The notes: generated by a model from the sequence alone, not told the origin. A DNA stretch of 64,000 nucleotides from Methanolobus psychrophilus R15 (GCA_000306725.1 CP003083.1:1674001-1738000); one strand, 5' to 3'; counted from the first letter of the stretch, positions 17,494-27,698 are shown. Made by a program: numbers and translations.

Positions 17494-18584
17494 AGAACCT
17501 GATCCTGATCGGGGGTAAACTGCAGGGATTTGAGGCAAGCTACCTTGCAAAGAAAGCCGGGATGCGCGTGGTGCTGGTAGATAAGAAAGAACGGCCTTTG
17601 ATAATGAAAGTGGTTGATGAGTTCCATTGTTTCGATGTCACAAAAGAGCCGGAGAAACTCATCGAGCTCTCAAAAACAGCAATGGCAGTGCTTCCCGTTA
17701 ACGAGAACCTGGAAACTATCAATTCCCTGAGGACATTAAGGGACAAGCTCGCCTGCCCCATGCTCTTTGACTTCGATGCCTATCACATCAGCATGGACAA
17801 GAAAAGATCGAAAGAATACTTCCGCTCCATCGAGGTACCCATGCCTCTGGATAATCCGACATCTCCCCCATATTTTATTAAGCCTCCATGTGAGAGCAGC
17901 AGCATTGGTACCTCCATCATCTACGATCAGAGCGGCCTGGAAGGACTTGATCCTTCCATGCTCATCGAAGAATATGTTGAAGGAGATGTTGTTTCCCTTG
18001 AAGTCGTAGGGGACGGCGAGCGCTTTGAGGTTGTCAAGGAAACTAAGATCCATATTGACGGGACCTATGATTGCCACATGGTGACACCCCTGGCCGATTA
18101 CCCTGAATTCAGGGATCTGACCTACAAGCTTGCAGAAAACCTGAGCCTGAAGGGTATTATGGATGTAGAGGCGATAGACAGTTCCCGAGGATTGAAAGTC
18201 CTTGAGATCGATGCAAGGTTCCCGAGCCAGACACCCACGGTGGTCTACCATTCCTCCGGAGTGAACCTTATAGAACTGCTTTTGCAGGCGTTTGTGACAG
18301 GGGTCCGGGAGAATGAGGGAATCCCGGAAATGAACTATTGTACCTATGAGCACCTGCTCTTCAGGGACGGAGAACTCGTCCCTGTTGGTGAGCATGTACT
18401 GTCACAGGGAACTGATTACCACGAGTTCCATGCATCTGAAGGGCTTGAGATCTTCGAGTGCAGCGGAGAACGGAAAGTGTTCACGCTCATAAGCTGGGCT
18501 CCTAGAAAAGAAGAAGCAGATCTTAACAGGCAGAGAGGTCTGAACATGCTTAGAGAATATCTTGCCATCGGTCAGGAGGCCTGA
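17490..18584 (+). CDS. pylC: 3-methylornithine-lysine ligase
   Basis: A 364-residue ATP-grasp enzyme that joins 3-methyl-D-ornithine to the epsilon amino group of lysine. The N-terminal pre-grasp domain starts MKNLILIGGKLQGFEASYLA. The ATP-grasp core carries PPYFIKPPCESSSIGTS-like and LIEEYVEGDVVSLEVVGDG stretches and the metal-binding end VLEIDARFPSQTP. The start at 17490 (ATGA overlap with pylB) is preferred to an in-frame ATG 69 bases upstream, which lies inside pylB. Next gene pylD follows after two bases. Confidence 0.95.
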   Translation: MKNLILIGGKLQGFEASYLAKKAGMRVVLVDKKERPLIMKVVDEFHCFDVTKEPEKLIELSKTAMAVLPVNENLETINSLRTLRDKLACPMLFDFDAYHISMDKKRSKEYFRSIEVPMPLDNPTSPPYFIKPPCESSSIGTSIIYDQSGLEGLDPSMLIEEYVEGDVVSLEVVGDGERFEVVKETKIHIDGTYDCHMVTPLADYPEFRDLTYKLAENLSLKGIMDVEAIDSSRGLKVLEIDARFPSQTPTVVYHSSGVNLIELLLQAFVTGVRENEGIPEMNYCTYEHLLFRDGELVPVGEHVLSQGTDYHEFHASEGLEIFECSGERKVFTLISWAPRKEEADLNRQRGLNMLREYLAIGQEA

Positions 18585-18586
18585 AT

Positions 18587-19366
18587 ATGGCGCTTCTGAC
18601 ATCCCGGGACCTTGAGAACCTGTCAATGCAGCTTGAAGAGAACGATGAGACTATAAAAAGGGTTACAGGGCTTGATGTTCGGGGAATATGCGAAGAACTG
18701 TACGGCACAAAACCCGGCTCTCTGAAGGTCGGTATTATCCCTATAACTGCAGGTGACGGCATCATCAGTAATTTTGCATCTTCCCTGCTATTTATTACTC
18801 AATACTTCGGACTTGAGGGAGCCATTACCGAACACTCTGATATGACCGGCTATTATGAGGCAGTCTCGCAGGGTGCCGATATAATACTGATGGCAGATGA
18901 CCATATGTTCGTTGCACATAACCTGCGCAAGGGGAAGATAGTCAGCAACCACGTTGCTACAGGAATTATATATGCTGAGATAGCTTCCAGATTCAGGGAA
19001 GCATCCTCAAAAGATATCCTTGTGATAGGCCTTGGAAGGGTGGGTTATGCAGGTGCTGCACATCTTATGAAAAAAGGGTTCAATGTCTATGCATGTGACC
19101 CTAACAGGGGATTTCTGGAGAAAGCTGTGAAAGAGCTGGGAATTAAGCCTTACTGCAGTGAGGACAGGAAAAGGTTCTCCATGGTCCTTGAAGCCACCCC
19201 CAATGCAAATACTATATCTGAAGGCATGATCGAGGAAAGATGCCTGGTGTCGACTCCCGGCATACCATGTGGCCTGCCTCCGGAGATAGGTAAGAAATAT
19301 CGTGTCGACCTCGTCATGGAACCCCTGGTCATTGGGGTCGCATCTATGCTGTATTCCGTTATCTGA
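18587..19366 (+). CDS. pylD: Pyrrolysine biosynthesis dehydrogenase PylD
   Basis: A 259-residue NAD-dependent enzyme that oxidises the PylC product and closes the pyrroline ring, giving pyrrolysine. The C-terminal Rossmann domain has the dinucleotide motif VIGLGRVGYAG (glycines 148, 150, 153). Length equals that of the Methanosarcina barkeri protein. The CAGGAGG ribosome site lies inside the end of pylC. No oddities seen. Confidence 0.95.
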   Translation: MALLTSRDLENLSMQLEENDETIKRVTGLDVRGICEELYGTKPGSLKVGIIPITAGDGIISNFASSLLFITQYFGLEGAITEHSDMTGYYEAVSQGADIILMADDHMFVAHNLRKGKIVSNHVATGIIYAEIASRFREASSKDILVIGLGRVGYAGAAHLMKKGFNVYACDPNRGFLEKAVKELGIKPYCSEDRKRFSMVLEATPNANTISEGMIEERCLVSTPGIPCGLPPEIGKKYRVDLVMEPLVIGVASMLYSVI

Positions 19367-19386
19367 GTAAAAAAGGAGAGTAGAAA

Positions 19387-21015
19387 ATGTATGTGATATC
19401 TCTGGACCTTGGAACAAGCGGTTTCAGGTCGCAACTGATAGACCTTGAGAAGCAGGAGACCATCAAGACGGTGATCACCATGGGGCATCCGCTCCCTGGA
19501 GGCAATGTGATGGACCATCTGGATTTTGCTATTTCGACGGGAACTGAAGTTGCACACCGGCTCATGGTGGAAACCGTGAAGAAAATACTGGAGAAGTTTG
19601 ACGTGGAGCCTGAAAAGATCCTCCGCATTGCAGTATGCGGGAACCCTATACAACTTTCCCTGTTCCAGAATATAGAGATCAGGGATCTTGCATACGCAGG
19701 AAAGAATAAGCAGGCAGCATTAGGGGTCCAGGATGTCAAAAGGGATGCAAGGGTTTTTCCTGCAAATGATATATTTAAAGGTATCTTTGAAATGGACAAC
19801 TGTGAGATAATTATCCCGCCTGCCATAAAGCACGAGATAGGTGCCGATGCCCTGGCAATGATGCTGGAGACTGACTTTATAAACCAGAAAGAACCATGTC
19901 TAGTTACGGACTATGGTACAAATGCTGAAATGGCTCTAAAGATAGGCGACAGGATAATGACAGCAAGCGCAGCAGCAGGCCCTGCCATCGAAGGACAGGG
20001 TATAGACTGCGGTATGCTTGCGGGGCCGGGAGCAATAAGCGATGTCAACGAGGAAAACGGTTACTGGAGACTCACGGTGCTTGACGCGGCCCTGAATCCG
20101 GTAAAAGGACCGCTTGTGGACCCTCTCACAGGGAATACCATAGAGAGCTCGGAAGCTTTCCCCAAGGGTATCACAGGCACAGGGGTCATTTCCACTATTG
20201 CACTTGCAATTAAGGAAGGGCTTATCAGGAAACTTCCCAAGCTTCCCAATGGAAAGATAACGCTTGGCGACGGGATCTCCATCACGGATAAGGATGTTGA
20301 GGAGGTTGGAAAGGCTATAGGAGCCATAAGGGCAGCACATATGACACTCATGGTCGAAGCGGGCTTGAAATACGAGGACCTAATGTACTCTTACATGTCC
20401 GGCGCAACGGGCACCTATGTGGATGCGGAAAAAGCAAGGCATATAGGCTCAGTTCCGGGATTTTCCAAAAAAATAGTCCAGTTCGGGAACACTTCTATAG
20501 GACTTGCGCGGAAGATAGCTATCGACCGCTCTAAACTCGATGAGGTCACAGAGGTCGCAAAAAGAATACAGGCCGACCATGTGATGATGGCTACCAGTGA
20601 GACATTCAAAGAAATCTACATGTGTGAACTTTCCACATGGCAACAGGGAATGCCTGCCGAGATGTATGCCCAGATGCTGCAGATGTATGGCATTCCACCG
20701 TTCCCGGAGGACCTCAAGGTTGTAGAGATCGAGAAAAGGGTCAGGAAAGATATCGACGATGTAGGATACCTTGGCCTTGAAATTGTAAAGGACATCGGAA
20801 TAATACTGGAAGCTCCAGTGGAAAAGTGCGTACTTTGCCACCAGTGCGAAGAGGAGTGCCCTGAGGATGCGCTGTTCATTATCGAAAATAAGGAAGGAAG
20901 GTTTGTAGACATCGACAGCCAGAACTGTCTTGGTACAAGTTGCAGGCGCTGCGTGACCATCTGCCCCGAGCAGGCCATCAATCATTCCCTGCTGAAGATA
21001 AAGGAAAAAGAGTAA
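19387..21015 (+). CDS. ramA: Corrinoid protein reductive activase RamA
   Basis: RamA reduces inactive Co(II) corrinoid proteins (MtmC, MtbC) to Co(I) with ATP. The 542-residue protein has the ASKHA-like ATPase region beginning YVISLDLGTSGFRSQLIDLE, with CLVTDYGTNAEMAL and a central DUF4445-type domain. At the C-terminus are two [4Fe-4S] motifs, CVLCHQCEEECP (near 481) and CLGTSCRRCVTICP (near 518). A GGAGAG site precedes the ATG, 20 bases after pylD, so activation and pyrrolysine synthesis are probably co-transcribed. Length agrees with the M. barkeri enzyme. Confidence 0.95.
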   Translation: MYVISLDLGTSGFRSQLIDLEKQETIKTVITMGHPLPGGNVMDHLDFAISTGTEVAHRLMVETVKKILEKFDVEPEKILRIAVCGNPIQLSLFQNIEIRDLAYAGKNKQAALGVQDVKRDARVFPANDIFKGIFEMDNCEIIIPPAIKHEIGADALAMMLETDFINQKEPCLVTDYGTNAEMALKIGDRIMTASAAAGPAIEGQGIDCGMLAGPGAISDVNEENGYWRLTVLDAALNPVKGPLVDPLTGNTIESSEAFPKGITGTGVISTIALAIKEGLIRKLPKLPNGKITLGDGISITDKDVEEVGKAIGAIRAAHMTLMVEAGLKYEDLMYSYMSGATGTYVDAEKARHIGSVPGFSKKIVQFGNTSIGLARKIAIDRSKLDEVTEVAKRIQADHVMMATSETFKEIYMCELSTWQQGMPAEMYAQMLQMYGIPPFPEDLKVVEIEKRVRKDIDDVGYLGLEIVKDIGIILEAPVEKCVLCHQCEEECPEDALFIIENKEGRFVDIDSQNCLGTSCRRCVTICPEQAINHSLLKIKEKE

Positions 21016-21038
21016 AGTATCCGGTTTCCGGGCCAGGC

Positions 21039-22577
21039 TCACTCATCAAATCTAAGTATCGTCGTCTTGAAGGTGGAAAGGTCTACAACAGGGACCTGGG
21101 CCGGTGTGGGGACGACGTTCATTCTTTTCTGGAACTCGGTCTGGGATTGCCAGGTACCTGAATTTATCAGCAGGACATTCTTGTACCACTCAACTCCTAT
21201 GGTATGCACATGACCGCAGTGCAGGATATCAGGCACCTGGCTCAGGACAAAATGGTCCTGTTTTTCCGGTGCAATGGAAACGCGGCTTCCATAAATAGGA
21301 GATAGGTGCCTGAACTTCATCATCTCGACCATGCCTTTTGTAGGGGCATGGTAGGATACACCCGGGACTGCGGCCACAAGGTCGTCAATGGAGCGTCCGT
21401 GGTAGAGAAGGACCCTGGCGCCATCGAGATCGACCATGGCAGGATTGCCCACAAAGGTCACATTGTCCGGGAAATCCGCCCTGATACATTCAGGCAGTTT
21501 TGGCTGAGGTTCCGCCTGGCGTACAGCATCATGGTTTCCAGGAGAAATAACGATTCTTATATGTTTTGGGATCTCTTCGCAGTATTCAGCAGCTCTTTTA
21601 TACTGGTCATATATATCCTGAATGCTCAGTTCTTTTTCCTGCCCAGGATAGATGCCGATACCGTCAACAAGATCTCCCGCAATGAGAAGATACCGCACCT
21701 CCTTGGAGATATCTGCAAGTGCTTCACTATCGGTGTTCCCCTTCAGGAAATCAATGAAATGCTCCCAGGGTTCTTCAAGGAAAGTGGAACTGCCGATATG
21801 GACATCAGACGTCAGTACCGCCTTCCCGTAAGTGCCACCTTTTCTTGACATAGTGTTTGGCAGGTCCGGGAGAATTATCTTCTGAACTATCATCAATTTG
21901 CCGTCATTTGTGAGAGTACCTGTGAAGCCGGCGACCTCATCCAGGACAAGATGAGCAGCCTGCTCGAAGAGTTCCTTGTCAGCCGTGCGTACAAGCACCG
22001 AGAATGTGCCGGTGGGGTCCTCAATCTCAAGGATCTTATGACCATTGCTTGTGCTCTTGATTTCAGATACCATGCCGATTATCGATATTTCACTTTGCTC
22101 ACCGGTACCGCGCCTGCTTACAGGACTGCTTGCAGAGCGTTTCTTTTTCAGGCTTTCTATGGGTCTTGCATTCACACGGGAGCGGATGATATCACTTAAC
22201 TTGCTGTAGCGGTTCCTGAAATACTGGACAAACTCCATATACTCACCCACACATGTGGAATTGTCCGAGATATCGGAAATGATAGTGATAGGGTTATCAC
22301 ATAATGAATCCTGATCACTCACAACAAATGAGGATATGGGCATTGAGGACTGCAGGGTAACAACGTTAGAGCCATAAGAGTCACCAAAGGATCCAAGATC
22401 GACATGCTCAACACCGATGACCAGTACCGATATGTCAATGGTCTTAAGCACGTGGCTTATAAGCTCTTTAGGAGAACAATGAGAACATATCAGTTCCACT
22501 GCCTCGGAACTGATCTGATAGCCTTCTTCTATAAAGGCTGTAAGGACATCGACTTCATTCATGTCTGTCATGCGCAT
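21039..22577 (-). CDS. polB: DNA polymerase II (PolD) small subunit DP1
   Basis: A 512-residue small subunit of the euryarchaeal replicative polymerase PolD, with a calcineurin-like 3'-5' exonuclease domain. An OB-fold lies at about 165-245 (ISIIGMVSEIKSTSNGHKIL). Phosphoesterase motifs follow: LTSDVHIGS, AGDLVDGIGIYPGQ, SPGNHDAVRQ, LLYHGRSIDD and HCGHVHTIG. The N-terminal 100 residues match the small helical domain of DP1. Convergent with ramA across a 23-bp gap. The exact start is uncertain because no ribosome site is seen; ATG codons at 22577, 22571 and 22562 are possible. Confidence 0.93.
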   Translation of the reverse strand: MRMTDMNEVDVLTAFIEEGYQISSEAVELICSHCSPKELISHVLKTIDISVLVIGVEHVDLGSFGDSYGSNVVTLQSSMPISSFVVSDQDSLCDNPITIISDISDNSTCVGEYMEFVQYFRNRYSKLSDIIRSRVNARPIESLKKKRSASSPVSRRGTGEQSEISIIGMVSEIKSTSNGHKILEIEDPTGTFSVLVRTADKELFEQAAHLVLDEVAGFTGTLTNDGKLMIVQKIILPDLPNTMSRKGGTYGKAVLTSDVHIGSSTFLEEPWEHFIDFLKGNTDSEALADISKEVRYLLIAGDLVDGIGIYPGQEKELSIQDIYDQYKRAAEYCEEIPKHIRIVISPGNHDAVRQAEPQPKLPECIRADFPDNVTFVGNPAMVDLDGARVLLYHGRSIDDLVAAVPGVSYHAPTKGMVEMMKFRHLSPIYGSRVSIAPEKQDHFVLSQVPDILHCGHVHTIGVEWYKNVLLINSGTWQSQTEFQKRMNVVPTPAQVPVVDLSTFKTTILRFDE

Positions 22578-22743
22578 GGTTGAACGGGGATTTTTGCTTA
22601 TCTGCGTTAATGTAATTATGAATGCGGTCAGTAATGCAATTATAGTTGGAAGTAATTATCCATACGTTAAGATTTTATTGGCTTCAGTATATTCTTATCG
22701 CTAAAATATCTTTTTGCGTGGTCGAACACAGGCAGGATATATA

Positions 22744-23304
22744 ATGAACTTAAAAGACGCTTATAAAGCTTTCAAAGAGAGTGATGATTTCTTTATTTCA
22801 CTCGCCCGCGATCTTACATCGGTATTGTTAGCCGTTCTTATATTTGCATCTTTCTCTTATGTCGTTTTCGGCATGTGGACACCCATGGTCGCCGTGGAAT
22901 CCGGAAGCATGGAACCTCATATGAATGTCGGGGATATAGTTTTTATCCAGAGCATCGACAGGACACAGGTCATAACATATGAGGAAGGCACGGACAGTTA
23001 TACTTCCTTTAACAGCTATGGAAATGTCATCCTGTACAAACCCTATGGAAGGGACGGGGTAACTCCAATTATCCACAGAGCCATGTACTATGTGGAAGAG
23101 GGAGAACCCATGTGGGATGGTGGACCAGTGGCGCCTCATGCAGGTTACATTACCAAGGGAGACAACGAGGTAACGAACAGGTATTATGACCAGCAGGGAC
23201 AGGTCAGCTATATGTTGCCTGTCAAGGAAGAATGGGTGATCGGGGTTGCGAAGTACAGGATACCATACATCGGGTATCTCAGACTCATGCTGCCCAGCTT
23301 CTGA
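22744..23304 (+). CDS. Signal peptidase I, archaeal/SipW type
   Basis: About 186 residues. It removes signal peptides at the outer face of the cytoplasmic membrane. One membrane helix lies near 20-42 (SVLLAVLIFASFSYVVFGM). The catalytic serine is in ESGSMEPHMNVGD and the general base is histidine, in PIIHRAMY, as in archaeal and ER enzymes rather than the bacterial lysine. The KGDNE box is also present. The ATG at 22744 is chosen; an in-frame TTG 30 bases upstream is less likely. Confidence 0.9.
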   Translation: MNLKDAYKAFKESDDFFISLARDLTSVLLAVLIFASFSYVVFGMWTPMVAVESGSMEPHMNVGDIVFIQSIDRTQVITYEEGTDSYTSFNSYGNVILYKPYGRDGVTPIIHRAMYYVEEGEPMWDGGPVAPHAGYITKGDNEVTNRYYDQQGQVSYMLPVKEEWVIGVAKYRIPYIGYLRLMLPSF

Positions 23305-23332
23305 TCCAGACTTCTGATTACAGATGCAGCTA

Positions 23333-24568
23333 TTACAGATGCAACTGGGTCGTCATCACAGGCTTGAAACCATCAAGGGGTTTGAGCCTGTAATCCTCAA
23401 ATAACACTTTTTTTGTGCTTGTTATGGGAACGCTCAGGACAATCTCCTTTGTCCTGCCGTACCTGCCTTTGCTTACGACGACCGCATTGACAATTCCAAG
23501 CATGTCAAGTTCGGACATAAGGTCAGTGACCCTGCGCTGAGTAAGGATATCCATATCCACATGCATACACAACTGACGGTACACATTGTAGACCTCGCCG
23601 GTGGTGACATTCCTGTAACCGTTGTTTCTCAGCAGCATGACACTGTAAAGAGACAACTTGGACTGGGTGGGAAGCGTACGCACGACCTCAACAACACGGT
23701 CGATCTCGATTTTCTCCTGTGCAGTCTTGACATGATGTTCATCAACACGGGATTGGTTCTCACGTTCAGCAATTTCACCTGCAACCCTGAGAAGGTCCAG
23801 AGCACGCCTTGCATCACCATGTTCCTGAGCTGCAAATGCAGCACACAACGGGATGACCATTTCATCAAGGGCATGTTCCTTATAAGCTATCTGGGCTCTC
23901 TCACGGAGGATGTCACTTATCTGTTCAGCATCGTATGGAGGGAATATGATCTCTTCTTCCCCAAGGGAGCTTTTTACTCTGGGGTCCAGGAACTCTGTGA
24001 ACTTCAGGTCGTTGGAAACTCCTATCATGCTAACCTTAGCCTGCTCCAGATCAGTGTTTATCCTGGAAAGATTGTAAAGAACATCATCGCCTTTTTTGAT
24101 CAGTTTATCGATCTCATCAAGAATTATAATGATAACCTGTTTTTCAGAATCAATTGCTTCCTTGAACTTTGCAAAGACCTGGTCGGTGGGCCAGCCGGTC
24201 ATTGGCACATCCTCGCCAAACTGCCTTGACAGGTTTGCAAGAAGCCTGTACTGGGTGTCTATTACCTCACAGTTCAGATAGACCACTTTACAGGAGATAC
24301 CCAGAGATTCACCTTTTCTTTCAAGCTCGATTCCCACATGACGTGTAACAGCTGTCTTTCCAGTGCCTGTTTTACCATATATCAGTATATTTGAGGGAGT
24401 ATCCCCCCTTAAAGCTGAAACCAGGATGGAAGCAAGACCGTTTATCTGATCGTCCCTGTGAACAAGAGAATCCGGGGTGTAAGAATGCCTTAAAACTTCT
24501 TTGTTTTTAAAAATAGGTTCATTTTCCAATAACTCCTGAAACAAACCATCCAATGACTTATTTTGCAT
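23333..24568 (-). CDS. Orc1/Cdc6 replication initiator
   Basis: A 411-residue AAA+ initiator that binds origin boxes and loads the MCM helicase. Walker A is GKTGTGKT (65-72) and Walker B IIIILDEIDKL (near 145). Sensor 1 lies in SMIGVSNDLKF, and a C-terminal winged helix (about 310-411) contains the recognition region. A GGGTGA site precedes the ATG at 24568. The upstream gap (24569-25213) carries sequence boxes of the type bound by this family, so it is probably the cognate initiator of that origin. Confidence 0.95.
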   Translation of the reverse strand: MQNKSLDGLFQELLENEPIFKNKEVLRHSYTPDSLVHRDDQINGLASILVSALRGDTPSNILIYGKTGTGKTAVTRHVGIELERKGESLGISCKVVYLNCEVIDTQYRLLANLSRQFGEDVPMTGWPTDQVFAKFKEAIDSEKQVIIIILDEIDKLIKKGDDVLYNLSRINTDLEQAKVSMIGVSNDLKFTEFLDPRVKSSLGEEEIIFPPYDAEQISDILRERAQIAYKEHALDEMVIPLCAAFAAQEHGDARRALDLLRVAGEIAERENQSRVDEHHVKTAQEKIEIDRVVEVVRTLPTQSKLSLYSVMLLRNNGYRNVTTGEVYNVYRQLCMHVDMDILTQRRVTDLMSELDMLGIVNAVVVSKGRYGRTKEIVLSVPITSTKKVLFEDYRLKPLDGFKPVMTTQLHL

Positions 24569-25213
24569 TTTTGCGTCACCCTAATATTATCAATAATAAA
24601 CACAGTATTATTTCACAGTAGTATTTTTCAGGAACAAGGTGCTATAATAATAGTTTCTCATCCGTTTCCTTTTTTGTTCCAAAGGATACATAGGAAGGGT
24701 AGGTTATTAATGGTTATGGTTAAGACCCCCCTGTTTCAACTGGAGCAATGGAAAGAATAAAAATGGACCAAAAAAAGCATGTTAAGAGGCGCTAAATTTT
24801 TTCCGGGAACAATGATTGATCAGTGATTGATAAACATCAGTGTTTCATATGGAGTTAAACCCCTTTGTTTCAAGTGGAGCTTTTATAAAGGAGAGAGACC
24901 CCATGATTTCAAATGGAAACCTAAAAAAAGATGCAAACAACTTTTTAAACATTCTAAAAAAACCTGGCAGTGTAAGTATGAACTTGTTAGTATATATAAT
25001 TTTCTTTTTGTTTAATCCAAATTGCACGAAGGAAAAATCCCTAACTCAACTCCAGTAGAAACCATGGGGTAGCTCTCAGGGCAACAAACTAGTGCAAACT
25101 TTTTCCAAATCTCTCTTTTAAATCCTTCTTTTATATTTTCAGCCATACAATTCCTGCAATACAATTCTTGGAACACAATTCTTTTAAATATCCTCTAATA
25201 TTCATCTTTCCAA
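24569..25213. other. Replication origin with origin recognition boxes (ORBs)
   Basis: The gap upstream of orc1/cdc6 holds five related boxes. In plus orientation: 24725-24746 (ACCCCCC then TGTTTCAACTGGAGC), 24841-24855 (TGTTTCATATGGAGT, no C-run), 24859-24880 (ACCCC, TTTGTTTCAAGTGGAGC) and 24898-24920 (ACCCC, ATGATTTCAAATGGAAAC). One is inverted, at 25049-25070 (CTCCAGTAGAAACCATGGGGT). The reverse complement, CTCCA-TGGAAAC-like core plus GGGG, is the archaeal ORB pattern. Between the direct boxes and the inverted one lies a 125-bp AT-rich stretch (24921-25045), the likely unwinding element. No real gene is seen in the region. Confidence 0.88.
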
Positions 25214-26362
25214 ATGAACGAAACCGGATTGAGTGAAGAAGAAATCCTCTCTCTTCTGAATGATGCAAAAACAAAGGACTTTAGCTATGATCGTGTCCTG
25301 AGTTCCATGTGTACTGCTCCTCACAGGATTGCTGTTAAAGCTCACATGCAATTCATTGAGTCTAATATGGGAGATTTTGGTCTTTTTAGAGGCACTCATG
25401 AGATGGAAAAAGAAGTCATCAGGATGACAGGAAACATGCTTCATTGCCCTTTCACAGAAGGTTATCTTACAACAGGAGGAACCGAATCCAATATCCAGGC
25501 TGTCCGCTCTATGCGCAATTTGCATGAACGGAAACATTCCGGATCAAGACTCAATGTTGTTGTCCCAATATCGGCGCACTTCTCTTTTGACAAAGTATCT
25601 GATATCCTTGATATTGATGTAAGGAAGGCTCCTCTTGACAGTGATCTCAAAGTTTCGATCAAGGCAATGAAATCTCTTATAGATGTGAACACTGTAGGAC
25701 TTGTTGCACTAGCCGGCTCCACGGAATTTGGCCAGGTCGATCCTATCGGGAAGATTTCAGAACTTGCACTTGGAAAGGATCTTCCTTTGCATATAGATGC
25801 AGCATTTGGCGGTTTTGTTCTCCCCTTCCTTGCGCAGGAACATGTGTTTGACTTTTCATTGCCTGGAGTGACTTCCATTGCAGTAGACCCACATAAAATG
25901 GGTCTGAGTACTATTCCTTCAGGCATCCTGCTATTCAAGGAATTCAAGCATCTGAGATGCCTTAAAGCACATACTCCTTATCTTACCGTGGACAGCCAGT
26001 ACACCATGACAGGAACACGCAGCGGAGCTGCTGTTGCAGCTACCTTTGCTGTCATGAAATTTCTTGGGAAGGAAGGCTACACCGAAACAGTCAGCAAATG
26101 TATGGAAATGACCCGGTATCTTTTAAGAAAAGCTGCAGAGATAGGTGTTGAACCTGTTATTGATCCGGTGATTAACGTTGTAGCTCTCAAAGTTCCTGAA
26201 CCGGCTGTAGTGAGAGCCACTCTTTCCAGGGAATATAACTGGCATGTTTCCATCACACAGGATCCAAAGGCTCTGCGCCTGGTCATAATGCCTCATATGA
26301 GCTGTGAAATGATCGACATGTTCATGGCCGATCTGACCAAAGTGCTGGGATCCTGCACGTAG
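25214..26362 (+). CDS. mfnA: L-tyrosine decarboxylase MfnA (methanofuran biosynthesis)
   Basis: A 382-residue PLP-dependent group II decarboxylase making tyramine from tyrosine for methanofuran, and perhaps beta-alanine from aspartate. Cofactor motifs are visible: [11 protein letters not shown] for phosphate, [13 protein letters not shown] with the PLP-nitrogen aspartate, and the Schiff-base lysine in [12 protein letters not shown] (near 228). A TTTTAAATAT box at 25181-25190 lies about 25-30 bp before the ATG and no ribosome site is seen, so the transcript is probably leaderless. Confidence 0.92.
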   Translation: MNETGLSEEEILSLLNDAKTKDFSYDRVLSSMCTAPHRIAVKAHMQFIESNMGDFGLFRGTHEMEKEVIRMTGNMLHCPFTEGYLTTGGTESNIQAVRSMRNLHERKHSGSRLNVVVPISAHFSFDKVSDILDIDVRKAPLDSDLKVSIKAMKSLIDVNTVGLVALAGSTEFGQVDPIGKISELALGKDLPLHIDAAFGGFVLPFLAQEHVFDFSLPGVTSIAVDPHKMGLSTIPSGILLFKEFKHLRCLKAHTPYLTVDSQYTMTGTRSGAAVAATFAVMKFLGKEGYTETVSKCMEMTRYLLRKAAEIGVEPVIDPVINVVALKVPEPAVVRATLSREYNWHVSITQDPKALRLVIMPHMSCEMIDMFMADLTKVLGSCT

Positions 26363-26470
26363 TTAAAAAGTGAGCAAAAGTGGGAAAACGAGTAAAAGTG
26401 AGGGGTGAGGCTGATAGTACCTTGCCTTGAAGCGTGTAAGGCATCTGTACATCCAGCCTGCATTAGATAT

Positions 26471-26495
26471 GAATATATATCGCAGATATATACTC
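26471..26495. promoter_or_regulatory. AT-rich near-palindrome upstream of the M50 protease gene
   Basis: Arms GAATATATATC and GATATATACTC around GCA (10 of 11 pairs). It lies 83 bp before the protease start and may hold a TATA box or an operator. AT-rich repeats can arise by chance. Confidence 0.3.
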
Positions 26496-26577
26496 ATGAG
26501 CCAAGCAGAGTGAAAGTGTTCTCCAAAGCACTTGACTTTCGATAAAACTAAATAAGAACGTAATCTAACATCACGTT

Positions 26578-27669
26578 ATGAGGACCTCATTTAAGATCGG
26601 GACTATAATAGGGATACCGGTAAAACTGCACATTACATTTTTACTGATATTGCCTGTATTTGCTTTTGTTTTCGCGACCACGGAACCACCTCTGGGTTTT
26701 GCCGGGACGGCATCCGTGGCTATGGTCTACGCCCTGTCCCTCATAACAACTATCCTGCTCTTTGCCTGCGTGCTTCTGCATGAGGCCGGACATTCATACA
26801 TTGCCAAAGGCTATGGCGTGGAGATCAGGGACATAACCCTTCTGCTTTTTGGCGGCGTTTCTTCCATGGAGGAAATTCCCAGGGTGCCGTCCCAGGAACT
26901 GAAGATGGCCTTTGCCGGTCCCTTCGTCAGCTTTGTGATCGGTGTTACATTGCTGGTCCTCAATGTACTGGTTTCCTCTTCTGTTGTAGGTTATTCAGAG
27001 ACCTCAATATTCCTTATGTTCAACATCCTGGGTTCCATCAATATAGTGCTTGGTCTCTTTAATCTCCTGCCAGCATTTCCTATGGATGGCGGCCGCCTTC
27101 TCAGGGCGTGGTACGCAAAAAGGATGAGTTATGTCAAAGCTACTCACTATGCAGCTTCCTTTGGAAAACTGTTTGCTTTTCTGATGGGGATAATAGGTCT
27201 GTTCTTCAATCCCTGGCTTATCCTGATAGCTTTCTTTGTCTATATCGGGGCTTCAGAAGAAGACAAATCTACTACTATCACAGTGCTGCTGGAAAAGTAC
27301 AGCGTAAAGGATATAATGACAGCAGATGTTGTTTCTGTTTCTCCTGATATTAATGTGGAAGATCTCTCGAAACTCATGTTCGAGAAAAAGCACCTGGGTT
27401 ATCCGGTGGTCAAGGGTAATTCTTTAAAAGGGATTGTGACATTTACGGATATACGCAATATCCTTCCGCATGAACGCTATGCAAAACTTGTGTCTGATAT
27501 CATGACCAGTGACGTTATCTCGGTATCTCCCCAGGATCCTGCTTCTGAGGCTTTTAAGGTGATGACCCGGAATAACATCGGCCGTGTACTGGTAATGGAC
27601 AAAGGAGAGCTTGTAGGCATACTTTCAAGGTCTGATCTCATGCGGGCTATGACGTTGCTCAACGAATGA
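26578..27669 (+). CDS. Site-2-type M50 metalloprotease with two CBS domains
   Basis: A 363-residue intramembrane zinc protease of the S2P/SpoIVFB family. The zinc motif HEAGH is at 68-72 in the second hydrophobic block, and the third ligand is in NLLPAFPMDGGRLLRAW near 170. About six hydrophobic segments occupy 15-230. Two CBS modules follow (about 240-300 and 305-360), each with the VKDIMTADVVSVSP / VSDIMTSDVISVSP opening, and probably bind an adenine nucleotide that controls the protease. Substrate unknown. Followed 30 bases later by a TraB-family gene. Confidence 0.9.
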   Translation: MRTSFKIGTIIGIPVKLHITFLLILPVFAFVFATTEPPLGFAGTASVAMVYALSLITTILLFACVLLHEAGHSYIAKGYGVEIRDITLLLFGGVSSMEEIPRVPSQELKMAFAGPFVSFVIGVTLLVLNVLVSSSVVGYSETSIFLMFNILGSINIVLGLFNLLPAFPMDGGRLLRAWYAKRMSYVKATHYAASFGKLFAFLMGIIGLFFNPWLILIAFFVYIGASEEDKSTTITVLLEKYSVKDIMTADVVSVSPDINVEDLSKLMFEKKHLGYPVVKGNSLKGIVTFTDIRNILPHERYAKLVSDIMTSDVISVSPQDPASEAFKVMTRNNIGRVLVMDKGELVGILSRSDLMRAMTLLNE

Positions 27670-27698
27670 TCCAAAAAAGGATTCCAAGAGGATAAGAA

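Noticed and set aside
23561-24229. 222-codon plus-strand ORF opposite orc1/cdc6
   Set aside because: Antisense shadow; orc1/cdc6 on the other strand has all its motifs.
24827-25058. Overlapping short ORFs in the gap next to orc1/cdc6
   Set aside because: They run through ORB boxes and the AT-rich element and have no recognisable protein features; better explained by the origin.
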